A DNA stretch of 64,000 nucleotides from Bog-756 sp963727955 (GCA_963727955.1 CAVSII010000006.1:14724-78723), one strand, 5' to 3'; shown: positions 52,578-62,216, counted from the stretch's first letter. Notes: generated by a model not told the origin, from the letters alone. Translations and numbers: made by a program.

Positions 52578-54017
52578 GAGTTATAACCAGAAGTTGTGGA
52601 TGCACGATCTGACGATGGACGCGACGTACCCTCCAAGTTGACCAAACAACGAGTCCGCCGGGTGAGACCAGCGGGGAGGGATACGCCAATGTTGAAGTTA
52701 GTCCAAGACGCGACCGCTGACGCGGTTGATGACCCCGAGGCGATGACCATCGACCTCGATGAGATGTGCCGGGTAGCTGCCCAAGAGATGCTGGCCGTGG
52801 CACTGGCCGCCGAGCGCCGGGCCTACCTCGAGGCCCATGCTGAGCTGCTCGACGCCGCCGGTCACCGCCTGGTGGTGGGCAACGGCTCGGCCCGGGCCCG
52901 CGAGGTCACGACCGGGGCCGGGGTAGTCGAGGTCAGGGCTCCGCGGGTAGACGACCGCCGCGAGGGCGAACGGTTCTCCTCGGCCATCCTGCCGGCCTAC
53001 ATGCGCAAGTCGCCCAAGGTGACCGAGGTGCTGCCCATCTTGTACCTGCGCGGGCTCTCGACCGGCGACTTCGCACCCGCCCTCGGTGAGTTCTTCGGCT
53101 CTGACGCCGGGCTCTCCGCGTCCACGGTCAACCGCCTGACCGAAGCCTGGCAGGCCGAGCACGCCGACTGGAACGAGCGGGACCTCTCGGGCCTCGACTT
53201 CGTCTACTTCTGGGCCGACGGGGTGCATTTCAACATCCGGCTGGAAGAGGACCGACTGTGCTGCCTGGTGATCGTCGGTGTACGCCCCGACGGCACCAAG
53301 GAGCTGGTGGCGCTGGCTGATGGCTACCGCGAGTCCACCGACAGCTGGGCCGAGGTCCTGCGCAGCCTGCGTGACCGGGGCCTCGAGGCCCCGGTGCTCG
53401 CCGTCGGCGACGGAGCGCTCGGATTCTGGGGAGCACTGCGTGAGGTGTTCCCCCAGACCCGTGAGCAGCGTTGCTGGGTGCATCGCACAGCCAACGTGCT
53501 CGACGCCCTGCCCAAACGGCTCCACGCCGAGGCCAAGGACGCCGTGCGCAACATCTACGGGGCGCCGTCGCGCACCGAGGCACTCGACGCGGTGAAGGTC
53601 TTCACCGAGACCTACGCCGACTTCAAGAAGGCCACCGACAAGATCACCGGTGAGCTCGACACGCTGCTCGCCTTCTTCGACTTCCCCGTCGAGCACTGGG
53701 TCCACCTGCGCACCACCAACCCGATCGAGTCCACCTTCTCGACGGTGAGACTCCGTACCAAGGTCACCCGGGGCGCCGGATCCCGCCAGGCCGGCCTGGC
53801 CATGGCCTACAAGCTGCTCGACTCCGCCCAGGACCGCTGGCGACGGATCGGCGGCGCAGAGCTCGTCCCGCTGGTCCGGGCGCGAGCAACCTTCATTGAC
53901 GGCCAGCTACAAGAGAGGAGCGACAACAAGGCCGAATCGGCCACAGATACCGACACCAAGAAGGGGTCCGTCGCCGCCTGAGTGAGATTTCTCATCCACA
54001 ACTCTTGACAATGACTC
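52578..54017 (+). mobile_element. IS256-family insertion sequence (1440 bp) with 9-bp target duplication
   Basis: Ends GAGTTATAACCAGAAGTTGT on the left and, read inward, GAGTCATTGTCAAGAGTTGT on the right, both continuing GGATG, form imperfect inverted repeats. The direct duplication CTACCGCGG (52569-52577 and 54018-54026) is perfect. One transposase gene inside. Confidence 0.95.
52689..53981 (+). CDS. IS256 (Mutator-type) transposase
   Basis: 430-aa DDE transposase. YLRGLSTGDFAPALGEFFGS, FVYFWADGVHFNIRLEED (first Asp), VLAVGDGALGFWGALREVFP (second Asp), QRCWVHRTANVLDALPKRLH (the CxxH motif), and TTNPIESTFSTVRLRTKVTR (Glu). All conserved residues present, so probably still mobile. Confidence 0.95.
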   Translation: MLKLVQDATADAVDDPEAMTIDLDEMCRVAAQEMLAVALAAERRAYLEAHAELLDAAGHRLVVGNGSARAREVTTGAGVVEVRAPRVDDRREGERFSSAILPAYMRKSPKVTEVLPILYLRGLSTGDFAPALGEFFGSDAGLSASTVNRLTEAWQAEHADWNERDLSGLDFVYFWADGVHFNIRLEEDRLCCLVIVGVRPDGTKELVALADGYRESTDSWAEVLRSLRDRGLEAPVLAVGDGALGFWGALREVFPQTREQRCWVHRTANVLDALPKRLHAEAKDAVRNIYGAPSRTEALDAVKVFTETYADFKKATDKITGELDTLLAFFDFPVEHWVHLRTTNPIESTFSTVRLRTKVTRGAGSRQAGLAMAYKLLDSAQDRWRRIGGAELVPLVRARATFIDGQLQERSDNKAESATDTDTKKGSVAA

Positions 54018-54973
54018 CTACCGCGGATCCCCCGGAGCATGCAGTGCACCGGGACACTGTGTTCTCTGAACTTGTGGCCAAGCGCATGGCGGCTCTGGAG
54101 CCGGACATTGTGGAGATTGCCGAGGACTGTGTGGCCCGGGCGCTTAACGAAGGGTATGTGGATTTCATGACAGCCATCGGCAACGTCGTGCCCATCACGA
54201 TGATCAGTCGTCTCATCGGATTCCGCGACAGTGACCTCGATCAGTTGTTGAATGCAGCCTTTGACTCGACCGCCATGCTGGGATCAACACTGACCTACGA
54301 GGAGCTGGTCGCCCACATCGCTCGGACCGGGGAAATCGGGGAGTGGATCACCCTTCAGCTTTCAGCCGCAATGAGTGAGCCGATGAATGACCTCCTCGGG
54401 GCCGTTGCCCAAGGCATCAGCAGTCAGGCACTCTCCAAAGTTCAGGGCTACGGCATTCTCCACACGCTGCTCAGCGCCGGCGGTGAGTCCACTACGAGCC
54501 TGATTGGGAATGCTGTCCGTATGTTGGCTGAACATCGAGACCTTCAAGATCAACTGCGTGGAGATCCTGAGTTGATCCCGATGTTCGTGGAGGAGGCTCT
54601 GCGGTTGGAGCCACCTTTCCGCTACCACATGCGCTCCGTGCCAAACGACACCGAACTCGGCGACGTAGAGATCCCGGCGGGAGCAACGGTCCTACTGCTC
54701 TGGGGTGCCGCCAACCGTGATCCAGCCGTGTTTGATCATCCCGAGACTATCGACCTGACTCGGCAAGTACCCCGCCGACATGTCGCATTTGGCAGAGGTA
54801 TCCATCACTGCGTTGGGGCACCTCTCGCTCGGGTTGAAGCTCGAAACGTTCTCCGTGTCCTGCTGAACCGAGTGAGCGACATCACTCTTGATCCTCAGCG
54901 CCCGCCGAGGTGGGTCAACAGCCTCATGGTGCGTCGTCATGACGAACTGCCGGTGCTCCTTGTGGGCTCCTGA
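54018..54973 (+). pseudogene. Cytochrome P450, 3' part
   Basis: Continues the interrupted P450: DPPEHAVHRDTVFSELVAKR, I helix GILHTLLSAGGESTTSLIGN, EALRLEPPFRYHMRSV (ExxR), heme site FGRGIHHCVGAPLARVEARN (Cys about 353 of the restored protein). No defect other than the insertion is seen, so the loss is recent. Confidence 0.93.
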
Positions 54974-55117
54974 GAGGCGAATCCTCATGAGCGATGCCGG
55001 CCCGCTCCCGGTGTTTGCTCTGTAACCGCAGTGCCAGTGGGCCATAGTCACTATCTGACCTGCTTTCGGCGCCGTCTTGGCGAGTCTCCCAACCAATCTT
55101 GCAGGAGGGTGACGTCG

Positions 55118-55123
55118 TACACT
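55118..55123 (+). promoter_or_regulatory. -10 element, leaderless type
   Basis: TACACT, 6 nt before the ATG of the lipoprotein gene. Confidence 0.5.
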
Positions 55124-55129
55124 TGATAC

Positions 55130-55531
55130 ATGCGAAAGTCGGTGGTGCTTCTTGCCTTATTGGTCGTTCTGGTGGCCGGGTGTGGCGGCGCAGCTACACC
55201 CCGCTTGGTGGCCCACCCGCCTGTTGTGAAAGTCAACGGCAATCAAGGAGCGTGCCTCGCACTGACCCCGTACTTCAACTACAACCCTGGCAATGTGAAC
55301 CAAACGGAAATCAGGAATCATGAACAGGCCCTCGCGACGCAGTTGAAGAAGTACGACGGGCCTAACACGACGAGTCCGAAGCTGCGGGCTGACATTCCCA
55401 ACCTGATCAACAATGCCGGGAACGTATCTGGCGATAACCAGAAGTTTCAGAGTGCATTAACGGCAATGGTTGAGACCTGCGCCAACTTGGGCTACCCACT
55501 CAGTGCACAGCCATCAGGTAGTTCTCCCTAG
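55130..55531 (+). CDS. Small predicted lipoprotein
   Basis: 133-aa protein: RKSVVLLALLVVLVAGCGGA is a lipoprotein signal with lipobox Cys at about 18. The mature part (ACLALTPYFNYNPGNVNQTE, ALATQLKKYDGPNTTSPKLR, ALTAMVETCANLGYPL) has two Cys that could pair. No recognisable family. It stands alone. Confidence 0.8.
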   Translation: MRKSVVLLALLVVLVAGCGGAATPRLVAHPPVVKVNGNQGACLALTPYFNYNPGNVNQTEIRNHEQALATQLKKYDGPNTTSPKLRADIPNLINNAGNVSGDNQKFQSALTAMVETCANLGYPLSAQPSGSSP

Positions 55532-55708
55532 GCGTGCCAGGCCAATCAGAGCCAACAATGCCTGCTGATCCGGGGTGGTAGGTGGGGCACTCTCGCAATG
55601 GGTCCGACGGGTGAATGTTGTGGCCATGGGGGCTCGCTAGATCCGGGGATGCGAACCGTTGGTGGTCGGCGACAGATGATTCGGGGCGGCGGCGAGGAGC
55701 ATTTTGTC

Positions 55709-56950
55709 CTAGGGACAGGATCGGGAGCAAGTCATCCGTTCAACGAGCAGCTCCCTCTCGCGTTCGTTGTGGGTCATGGATGCCGCCCTCTCGAACTCGG
55801 CGCGCGCTTCCTCTCTGCGCCCGAGGCGCTCGAGCAGATCCCCACGAACGCTCGGTAGCAAGTGGTAGTTCTTGAGGGCCGGTTCATCGACCAAGGCGTC
55901 CACGAGAACCAGGCCGGCCGCTGGCCCCTCCGACATCGAGATGGCTACGGCTCGGTTCAGCTCGACCACCGGGGAAGGGATCAGCGTCATTAGCCGGCGA
56001 TAAAGGAGGGCGATCGAAGCCCAGTCAGTGTCCTGAAAGCGAACTGCTCGCGCGTGGCACGCGGCGATGGCGGCCTGGACCGAGTACGGCCCATCGCCCG
56101 CTCGACGCAAGGCCTCATCACCACGCCGGATGAGCATTCGGTTCCACTTGGACCGATCCTGGTCCGCAAGTAGTACTGGCTCACCGGTCGGACCCGTCCG
56201 GGCGGCAATCCGGGAAGCCTGAAATTCGAGGAGTGCCACGAGGCCGTTGGCTTCCGGCTCCGCCGGCATCAGACCGACAAGGACGCGAGCCAGACGAAGT
56301 GCGTCCTCGCATAGACCCGGGCGCACCAGGTCCTCGCCGGAGGTAGCGGCATAGCCCTCGTTGAATACGAGGTAGATCACCTCGAGAACCGACGCCACGC
56401 GGGCAGCCCGGTCAGTACCGTATGGGACCTCAAAAGGAACCTCGGCCTCGGCAAGCGATCGCTTGGCGCGGACGATGCGCTGTGCAATGGTCGCCTCCGA
56501 GACCAGGAATGCTCGGGCAATCTCATTCGTGGTGAGCCCGCCCATCAGCCGCAATGTCAGAGCGATACGGGCGTCGGGCGAAAGTACCGGATGGCATGCG
56601 ATGAAGATTAACCGAAGCAAATCGTCATCTATATCATCGGGGTCCGTCGGCTCGATCGGCGGCACCTCGCCCAGTGTCCGACCAACTTCCAGCAGCTTGC
56701 GCGCGTATGTCTCCTTGCGGCGCACGAGATCGATCGCACGGTACTTGGCGGTGGCCATGAGCCAGGCGCCCGGATTGCTCGGAGCACCTGTCTCTGGCCA
56801 TGCCTCCAATGCGGCTACTAGCGCATCCTGTGCGATCTCCTCGGCGATTCCCACGTCCCGCACGATGCGAGCAACGCCTGCGATGATGCGTGCGGATTCG
56901 ATCCTGAACACCGCTTCGAGCGAATCCGTCGCCGACGCTGTCACGACCAC
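55709..56950 (-). CDS. ECF sigma factor of the ECF42 group
   Basis: 413-aa sigma factor. Region 2: SARIIAGVARIVRDVGIAEE, IAQDALVAALEAWPETGAP; region 4: IALTLRLMGGLTTNEIARAF then LVSEATIAQRIVRAKRSLAE. A long C-terminal extension (about residues 180-413, VLEVIYLVFNEGYAATSGED and TPR-like helices, LLYRRLMTLIPSPVVELNRA) marks ECF42. It takes the place of an anti-sigma factor in controlling activity. It is coupled with the DGPF-domain gene 42 nt upstream, as is usual for the group. Confidence 0.93.
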   Translation of the reverse strand: MVVTASATDSLEAVFRIESARIIAGVARIVRDVGIAEEIAQDALVAALEAWPETGAPSNPGAWLMATAKYRAIDLVRRKETYARKLLEVGRTLGEVPPIEPTDPDDIDDDLLRLIFIACHPVLSPDARIALTLRLMGGLTTNEIARAFLVSEATIAQRIVRAKRSLAEAEVPFEVPYGTDRAARVASVLEVIYLVFNEGYAATSGEDLVRPGLCEDALRLARVLVGLMPAEPEANGLVALLEFQASRIAARTGPTGEPVLLADQDRSKWNRMLIRRGDEALRRAGDGPYSVQAAIAACHARAVRFQDTDWASIALLYRRLMTLIPSPVVELNRAVAISMSEGPAAGLVLVDALVDEPALKNYHLLPSVRGDLLERLGRREEARAEFERAASMTHNERERELLVERMTCSRSCP

Positions 56951-56992
56951 ACATCAGAGCAGCCGCATTGGGGTGGGGCAAGCCCGGGCTGA

Positions 56993-57349
56993 TCAGCTCT
57001 CCGCGATCTCCCGGATCTCGGCGGTCACGGTCCAGTGCTCCGGATGGATCTGCAGGAACCGCTTGGTCCACTCCAGCGCCTCCGCCTTGTCCTTCGCCTG
57101 GAGGATGGCATAACCACCGACGACTTCTTTGCTCTCGGTAAAGGGGCCGTCCTTATAGCTGAGGGCGCCGCCGGTCCAGGTAATCCGGGTGCCCTCGGAA
57201 GTCGGGGTGAGCCCGGCCGTGTCCAGCATGACCCCGGCCTTTGTAATCTCCTCGAACAAGGCCCCCATGCGTTCTGAGAATTCAGGGCTCGCGCTCAGAT
57301 CAGGGAGATTCTGTTCGTCAACGCGGATCATCGAAAGGTAACGGGGCAT
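56993..57349 (-). CDS. YCII / DGPF-domain protein partnered with ECF42
   Basis: 118-aa protein: RYLSMIRVDEQNLPDLSASP; ALSYKDGPFTESKEVVGGYA carries the DGPF motif; AEALEWTKRFLQIHPEHWT. DGPF proteins are regularly encoded with ECF42 sigma factors and are also their targets. GAGGAG precedes the ATG. Same operon as the sigma factor. Confidence 0.92.
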   Translation of the reverse strand: MPRYLSMIRVDEQNLPDLSASPEFSERMGALFEEITKAGVMLDTAGLTPTSEGTRITWTGGALSYKDGPFTESKEVVGGYAILQAKDKAEALEWTKRFLQIHPEHWTVTAEIREIAES

Positions 57350-57639
57350 GCTGACTCCTCTGTCTGGAGGTCGGGACCATCCCAGCCTCTCACCATTGCG
57401 TCGAACGGGGGAGAGCCGGATCGACATCTCCCCGTAAGTTTTCCAGAACATGTCCGCACCGCCCCTGGCAGAAGATGTATCCGGGTGCCGAACATGAGCA
57501 GTTCGACGGACAGCCAGCACCGATCGAGTCCGAGCGAAAATAACCGTCGAGTCCGAACGAAAATAAGCGGCCCTGAGCCGGCGGTCGGAGGCAGGGGCCA
57601 CGAGAGCGGCCGGCGATCGGGAGGGTTTATGGTGGCCGC
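57350..57639. other. Intergenic region with a 23-bp tandem repeat
   Basis: CGAGTCCGAGCGAAAATAA (57525-57543) and CGAGTCCGAACGAAAATAA (57548-57566) follow each other with few changes. The AAAATAA ends contrast with the GC-rich surroundings. No gene is seen. Confidence 0.55.
57628..57633 (+). promoter_or_regulatory. -10 element, leaderless type
   Basis: TATGGT, 6 nt before the ATG of the lipoprotein gene. Confidence 0.45.
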
Positions 57640-58221
57640 ATGATGAAGTGGCGGGTCTCGCTACTCCTGGCGGTGACCCTTGGAATCGCTGGATGCACGT
57701 CACAGTCGACCTCACCCGCATCTCGTGGGACTGCAGTGGTCCGCAAAACCCACTCGACCCCAACGACTGGCACAAGGCAAGCGAGGCCTACGACCCCGTC
57801 GAGCGTCACGACATCCACCCGTTCGTCGCAGACGACGGTGGCCCCGCCGACGAGCGTGTCTCAGGCGTCAGCTACTCCTGGTCATCCTGGCTGCATGAAC
57901 GGAACCGTCACCGTAACTGCAGAGCCAGGGAACCCCGTTCCGGTCTGCGTGTCAGTCGGCACCACCCTCGTTTTAACTGGCGGCGAGGGCATGTCCATGG
58001 GTACGTGGCCTGGTCCACCGACAATCTCGGATCTGCAAGTCGTCGTCCTGGTCTCCAGCACGTCCTCAGGGACCACGTTGACGGCAACGCTCAGGGCGAT
58101 TGGAACAGGAACGGCGTCGGTAGAGGCACCTTTCGTCGCTGGTCCAGACGTATGCAACCCCACCCCGTGCACTCCAGTCCCAGGGGCGCCGCTGGGGTGG
58201 GAGATTACGGTGGTCCGATAA
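57640..58221 (+). CDS. Predicted lipoprotein with Ser/Thr-rich linker
   Basis: 193-aa protein. MKWRVSLLLAVTLGIAGCTS is a lipoprotein signal peptide. A long Ser/Thr/Pro linker (about 20-75) is followed by a beta-rich domain of about 110 residues (GTVTVTAEPGNPVPVCVSVG then TTLVLTGGEGMSMGTWPGPP), which has two Cys pairs. The domain looks like an Ig-like or BACON fold but is not identified. Confidence 0.75.
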   Translation: MMKWRVSLLLAVTLGIAGCTSQSTSPASRGTAVVRKTHSTPTTGTRQARPTTPSSVTTSTRSSQTTVAPPTSVSQASATPGHPGCMNGTVTVTAEPGNPVPVCVSVGTTLVLTGGEGMSMGTWPGPPTISDLQVVVLVSSTSSGTTLTATLRAIGTGTASVEAPFVAGPDVCNPTPCTPVPGAPLGWEITVVR

Positions 58222-58360
58222 AACTCGAGCACCTCTCGGGCGCGGTGCGCCGGTTCAGGTCAGTGAGCAGCCGGCAAGCACATCCCGGTCCACAGCCCGT
58301 GATCTGGGTCACCCGGCTGACCTGAGACCGGGGCACAGGCTCAGGGATAGGAAAGTCCGC

Positions 58361-58726
58361 TCAGGCGGACAGCTCCTGCACTTTGAGGGTATCGACGTGC
58401 TGCTGCATGGCGATGATCTTGCCATCACGAAACGTCCAGACGTGCGCCATCTTCACTTCTGCTGGCTTGCCCGTCGAGCGTTGCTTCCACGAGTAGGTGC
58501 CGGTCGCGACCACGGTGTCGTCTTCGGCCACGAACCGGGTCGGGGTAACTGTGAAGTCGTCGCCGATCTCACCGAGCCGCATGAATACTCCATCGACGAC
58601 CGCTTGCGGCCCTACATAGGTGCCGTGGAGCGGGAAGCCGTCTGCCTCAGTCCACTCGGTCTTGTCGTCCATCAACCCCAGCACCTTGGGTACGTCTCCC
58701 TGGGCGAAGGCTTGGTATGCACCCAT
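58361..58726 (-). CDS. SnoaL-like protein with shortened N-terminus
   Basis: 121 aa: GAYQAFAQGDVPKVLGLMDD, KTEWTEADGFPLHGTYVGPQ, and HVWTFRDGKIIAMQQHVDTL at the end are a standard SnoaL-like pattern. About eight residues at the usual start are missing, and the gene begins inside the last codons of a decayed phospholipase gene (overlap to 58672). It may have been truncated by the deletion that joined both. Confidence 0.65.
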   Translation of the reverse strand: MGAYQAFAQGDVPKVLGLMDDKTEWTEADGFPLHGTYVGPQAVVDGVFMRLGEIGDDFTVTPTRFVAEDDTVVATGTYSWKQRSTGKPAEVKMAHVWTFRDGKIIAMQQHVDTLKVQELSA

Positions 58727-59642
58727 TGGGGCACAGGTTGGGACACGACGTCGACCCACTTCTCGGGACCACGTGGATTATCAAAGGCGAATACTTGGTC
58801 GAAGGTCCGGGCCGATGCCTCTCTATCGGTCAGCGGCTCGCCGAGGTCCCAAACCTTGCGCAACGTGGCGATCAGGGATGTGTGACGGTACTCGTCGTTG
58901 TAGACCGAACCCATTCCACCCACGGCGAAACCATGATCGCTGGAACTCGGTAGCCGGATCTGTCGAACTTGAAGCCCAACTCCCCTGGGGGTGCGTCTTG
59001 TCGGGTGGCGGCACCGGGCCCGGCGGAACAGGGTCGTAGGTGCCACCGGGCTCGTCCCAGCCGATCAGGAGGGCGGTGTTCCAGACGTTTCTACGCGTCG
59101 ATGGGGTCATAGACCGGTAGGTGTTGTACACCCGCTCCAGGAACGCCCTCCTCCCAGGATGGACGACGGAGGGTCCACGCTCGGGATGCTCAGGCCGTGC
59201 CCCATGGCCCGACCGGCGGCGGGGTGGTAGTCGCTGTGTCCGATGATCAAGCACGGCTCGATGAAGGAGAAATCGGTCAACTCTGCGTTGCCGGGTCGGC
59301 CTCGAACTGGGAGAAGGGCACGAAGTGGGTGGCACAGCGATCCTTCAGCCGCTGGTAGTGGATCACTGCGGTGGCCGAGAACTGCATGGGCTCGGCGACG
59401 TACACCTTCCAGGTCTTGCCGTGGTCTTCCAGCCGGTTGAAGATCGTCTCGGCGTCGTTGCTAGTCAGCCACTTCTTCGCCGGGCTGTTCACGGTCAGTC
59501 CTGATGACGTTGCCGCCGTCCAGAAGGAGCGGTTCATGAAGGTCTGCGACGGCACCTCGCAGAACCAGTGATCGAAGACCCCGAACCCACGGGCCAGTCC
59601 ATTGAGCACCGGGACCTGTTCGGGGGTAAACCGGTGAGACAT
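58672..59642 (-). pseudogene. Phospholipase C / phosphoesterase, decayed and truncated
   Basis: Fragments of a PF04185-type phosphoesterase in changing frames: HRFTPEQVPVLNGLARGFGV then FDHWFCEVPSQTFMNRSFWT; NAELTDFSFIEPCLIIGHSD; AFLERVYNTYRSMTPSTRRN; ALLIGWDEPGGTYDPVPPGP; GELGFKFDRSGYRVPAIMVS; GSVYNDEYRHTSLIATLRKV. At least four frame changes occur in less than 1 kb, and the N-terminal third of the family is missing, so this is a true pseudogene. Confidence 0.88.
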
Positions 59643-59740
59643 TGCAGAGCCAATTCGGTTGCCAGGAGGCTGGTGGCGGCCACTCGACCCCTGCTGACCC
59701 GCTGGCCCGCGACACCGAGAAGGAGTGATTAACTGAACCG

Positions 59741-60337
59741 GTGACCGAGGTGAGACACATCGGCATCCTTCTGTTCGAGGACGTTGAGGAGCTCGACGCC
59801 GTGGGACCCTGGGAGGTGCTGTCTCTGTGGACGAGGTCGTTTCCTGAGGATGGGTTCGCTGTCACGTGCTTGTCCCAGTCGGGAGGGCTTGTTCGGTGTG
59901 CCAAAGGACTCGTCGTCCAGGCTGAACAGTCCTACACCGATGCACCGCCGTTGGATGTGCTCGTCTATCCGGGTGGCCAGGGCACCCGTCGACAGCTCGT
60001 TGACGATGCTCAGCTCGACTGGGTCCGCCATCAGCGGCGGGAGGTCCCGCTTCTGACCAGCGTCTGTACCGGTTCGCTGGTATTTGCCGCAGCAGGATTG
60101 CTCGCCAATCGCCCTGCCACCACTCATTGGGCATCGCTCGATCTGCTCGCCGAGTTGGACCCTTCTATCGAGGTGCGACGGGATGAACGATTTGTAGATG
60201 ACGGGGACATTGTCACAGCTGCTGGCATCTCAGCCGGAATCGACATGGCTCTGCACCTGGTAAGCCGATTGGCTGGTGACGAAAGAGCGCGCACCGTTCG
60301 CAAGCACCTTCAGTACGATCCTGATCCCCCGGTCTGA
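59741..60337 (+). CDS. DJ-1/PfpI family protein (class I amidotransferase fold)
   Basis: 198-aa protein: HIGILLFEDVEELDAVGPWE, VLVYPGGQGTRRQLVDDAQL, and the nucleophile elbow LLTSVCTGSLVFAAAGLLAN with Cys about 109; a His follows in ATTHWASLDLL. This subgroup resembles the N-terminal half of AraC-like regulators with a DJ-1 domain, and isonitrile hydratases, but no HTH is attached. GTG start with AGAAGGAG some 15 nt upstream; TTAACT 6 nt before it could be a leaderless -10. Confidence 0.88.
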   Translation: MTEVRHIGILLFEDVEELDAVGPWEVLSLWTRSFPEDGFAVTCLSQSGGLVRCAKGLVVQAEQSYTDAPPLDVLVYPGGQGTRRQLVDDAQLDWVRHQRREVPLLTSVCTGSLVFAAAGLLANRPATTHWASLDLLAELDPSIEVRRDERFVDDGDIVTAAGISAGIDMALHLVSRLAGDERARTVRKHLQYDPDPPV

Positions 60338-60561
60338 CGGACGGGAAGCAGGGCTCATCCGGCGATCTGGATTACAGGCAACCATCCGGTTCCCACCCCT
60401 CACTCAGGGTTTCGTCTGGATCCGGCTCCATGGGGACTCCCGGCAGAGAACCAGTTCGGGGATTGCCGATCTTGTCACGGTTTCCACACGACGAGTGCCA
60501 AGCTGTCACCGTCGATCATCGACCAGGTGTCTGCTTTAGGGAGCGGCGATACGCTGATGCG
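60338..60561. other. Intergenic region
   Basis: Nothing coding. TACGCT (60550-60555), 6 nt before the GTG of the next gene, is a probable leaderless -10 element. Confidence 0.45.
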
Positions 60562-60936
60562 GTGCCGATGCCCAAGCGGAAAGACGTTGATGACTTCTTT
60601 GCCCAGCTGAGCGATGTCCAGCGGCCGCACCTCGAGACGCTCAGGAAGTTGAGCCTCGGCGCCGACCCGCAAGCGCGGGAGGAACTGAAGTGGAACCTAC
60701 CGGTGTATGTCCGCGGTGAGAAGGCCAACCTGTGGATGCTTCAGAACTTCAAGAAGCACTGCTCGCTGCGGTTCTCCCCTCCGTTCTTCGCTACCCAGAA
60801 GGCCGCTGTGGAAGCCGCTGGCTATGAAGCTGGTGAGGGTTTCATCAAGCTCCCCTACGACCGCGCGCTGCCGACCGAGCTCCTGAAGGTGCTGATGCAG
60901 GCACGGGTCGAGGAGTACGAAACGACCCGCGCCTGA
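60562..60936 (+). CDS. DUF1801 (YdhG-like) protein
   Basis: 124-aa protein: KDVDDFFAQLSDVQRPHLET then LRKLSLGADPQAREELKWNL, PVYVRGEKANLWMLQNFKKH, FIKLPYDRALPTELLKVLMQ. This matches the DUF1801 (SCP2/YdhG-like) fold. Function unknown. GTG 60562 is chosen because of the -10 hexamer at the leaderless distance; ATG 60568 is an alternative. Confidence 0.82.
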   Translation: MPMPKRKDVDDFFAQLSDVQRPHLETLRKLSLGADPQAREELKWNLPVYVRGEKANLWMLQNFKKHCSLRFSPPFFATQKAAVEAAGYEAGEGFIKLPYDRALPTELLKVLMQARVEEYETTRA

Positions 60937-61346
60937 GATCGGGCTTGGCTGGAGCAACTAGGGCCGTGTCCGGGTCCGGTCGACGGTCCGCTGCGATGAC
61001 GCTTCCAGGGGGATGGGCTGGCCGGAGGACGGGGGCATGGCCCGGACGATCGTTTGGCCCGTGCCGCATCCGAAAGCCAAGCGGCGAAACGACCGTGTAC
61101 GCCGGCCGGTGGCCGCCATCAAGGAGTCTCACCCGAGCTGCCCATCGGAGACGCCCGGCACCCGACCGCTCCCTTCGTGTCGTCCGGGCCCTCTCTCCTA
61201 GGACATCGCTAGGGTAACGGCAACAGTGCGGAGAGAGTTTGCCGGACGAACGAAATGAGACCGACGAAGCGGCTCCGACAGAACCGGACCGCCCGCATGT
61301 GCCGGCCGCCTGCCCGAAATGAAGACCCCAAGGAAGGACAGAACCG
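60937..61346. other. Intergenic region of about 400 bases
   Basis: No gene with family support or good codon pattern. AAGGAAGGAC just before 61347 is the ribosome binding site of the hydrolase gene. Nothing else is seen. Confidence 0.5.
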
Positions 61347-62165
61347 ATGGACGTTGACAGCGCCGGAGTACGGATCCACGTCGAGGTGACCGGACCCGAT
61401 AACGGACAGCCGGTACTCCTGCTGCACGGTTTCCCCGACAGCGGCCGGCTCTGGGATCGCCAAACGTCGGCTTTGGCCGAAGCCGGCTACCGGGTCATAG
61501 TCCCCGACCTACGGGGCTACGGGCGATCGGACAAGCCCGCCGACGTCGACTCCTACAACCTCCTGTTCCTCGCTGCCGACGTTGGCGCCGTGCTCGACGC
61601 CCTGGACATAGATCGAGCCCACATTGTGGGCCACGACTGGGGCGCGGCGTTGGCGTGGGTGGTGGCGTCGGTGGCTCCCGACCGGGTGGACCATCTCGCC
61701 GTCCTGTCCGTCGGAAATCCGCTGGCGTTCGCCGCCGCCGGCCTCGAGCAGCGTGAGAAGTCGTGGTACATGCTGCTCTTCCAGTTCGAGGGTATCGCCG
61801 AGCAGTGGCTGACCTCCGACGACTGGGCCAACTTCCGAGCCTGGGGCCGACACCCCGACGCCGACGCCGTCATCGAGGACCTCCAGTCCGGCGGGTCCCT
61901 CACCCCGGGCCTCAACTATTACCGGGCCAACGTGCATCCCCGGGTTCTCGTCGAGCCCCCTCTCCAACTGCCCGTGGTGCAGGCACCCACCCTCGGGGTA
62001 TGGAGCTCGGGTGACCCCGCCCTCCTCGAGCGGCAGATGACCGACTCGAAGGACTACGTCGCCGGAACATGGCGCTACGAACGGATCGACGGGGTCGGCC
62101 ACTGGATGCAGCTCGAGGCACCGGAAAAGGTCAACCGGCTGTTGCTGGACTTCCTTCCGAGGTAG
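61347..62165 (+). CDS. Alpha/beta hydrolase, epoxide-hydrolase type
   Basis: 272-aa hydrolase. Oxyanion motif LLLHGFPDSGRLWDRQ, DLRGYGRSDKPADVDSYNL, nucleophile elbow VGHDWGAALAWVVAS with Asp as nucleophile (sequence H-D-W-G), as in epoxide hydrolases and haloalkane dehalogenases. Catalytic His in IDGVGHWMQLEAPEKVN. The NYYRANVHP part has a Tyr typical of epoxide hydrolases. Strong SD, so start is certain. Confidence 0.9.
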   Translation: MDVDSAGVRIHVEVTGPDNGQPVLLLHGFPDSGRLWDRQTSALAEAGYRVIVPDLRGYGRSDKPADVDSYNLLFLAADVGAVLDALDIDRAHIVGHDWGAALAWVVASVAPDRVDHLAVLSVGNPLAFAAAGLEQREKSWYMLLFQFEGIAEQWLTSDDWANFRAWGRHPDADAVIEDLQSGGSLTPGLNYYRANVHPRVLVEPPLQLPVVQAPTLGVWSSGDPALLERQMTDSKDYVAGTWRYERIDGVGHWMQLEAPEKVNRLLLDFLPR

Positions 62166-62216
62166 CGGGCAGCCTGCCCAGGTGAAGGCGGTGGGCCGAA
62201 CGGGTGGTCGGACCGG

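Noticed and set aside
60945..61217. Open frame of 90 codons in the gap before the hydrolase
   Set aside because: Arg/Pro/Ser-rich composition of an out-of-frame GC-rich sequence, no RBS and no family.
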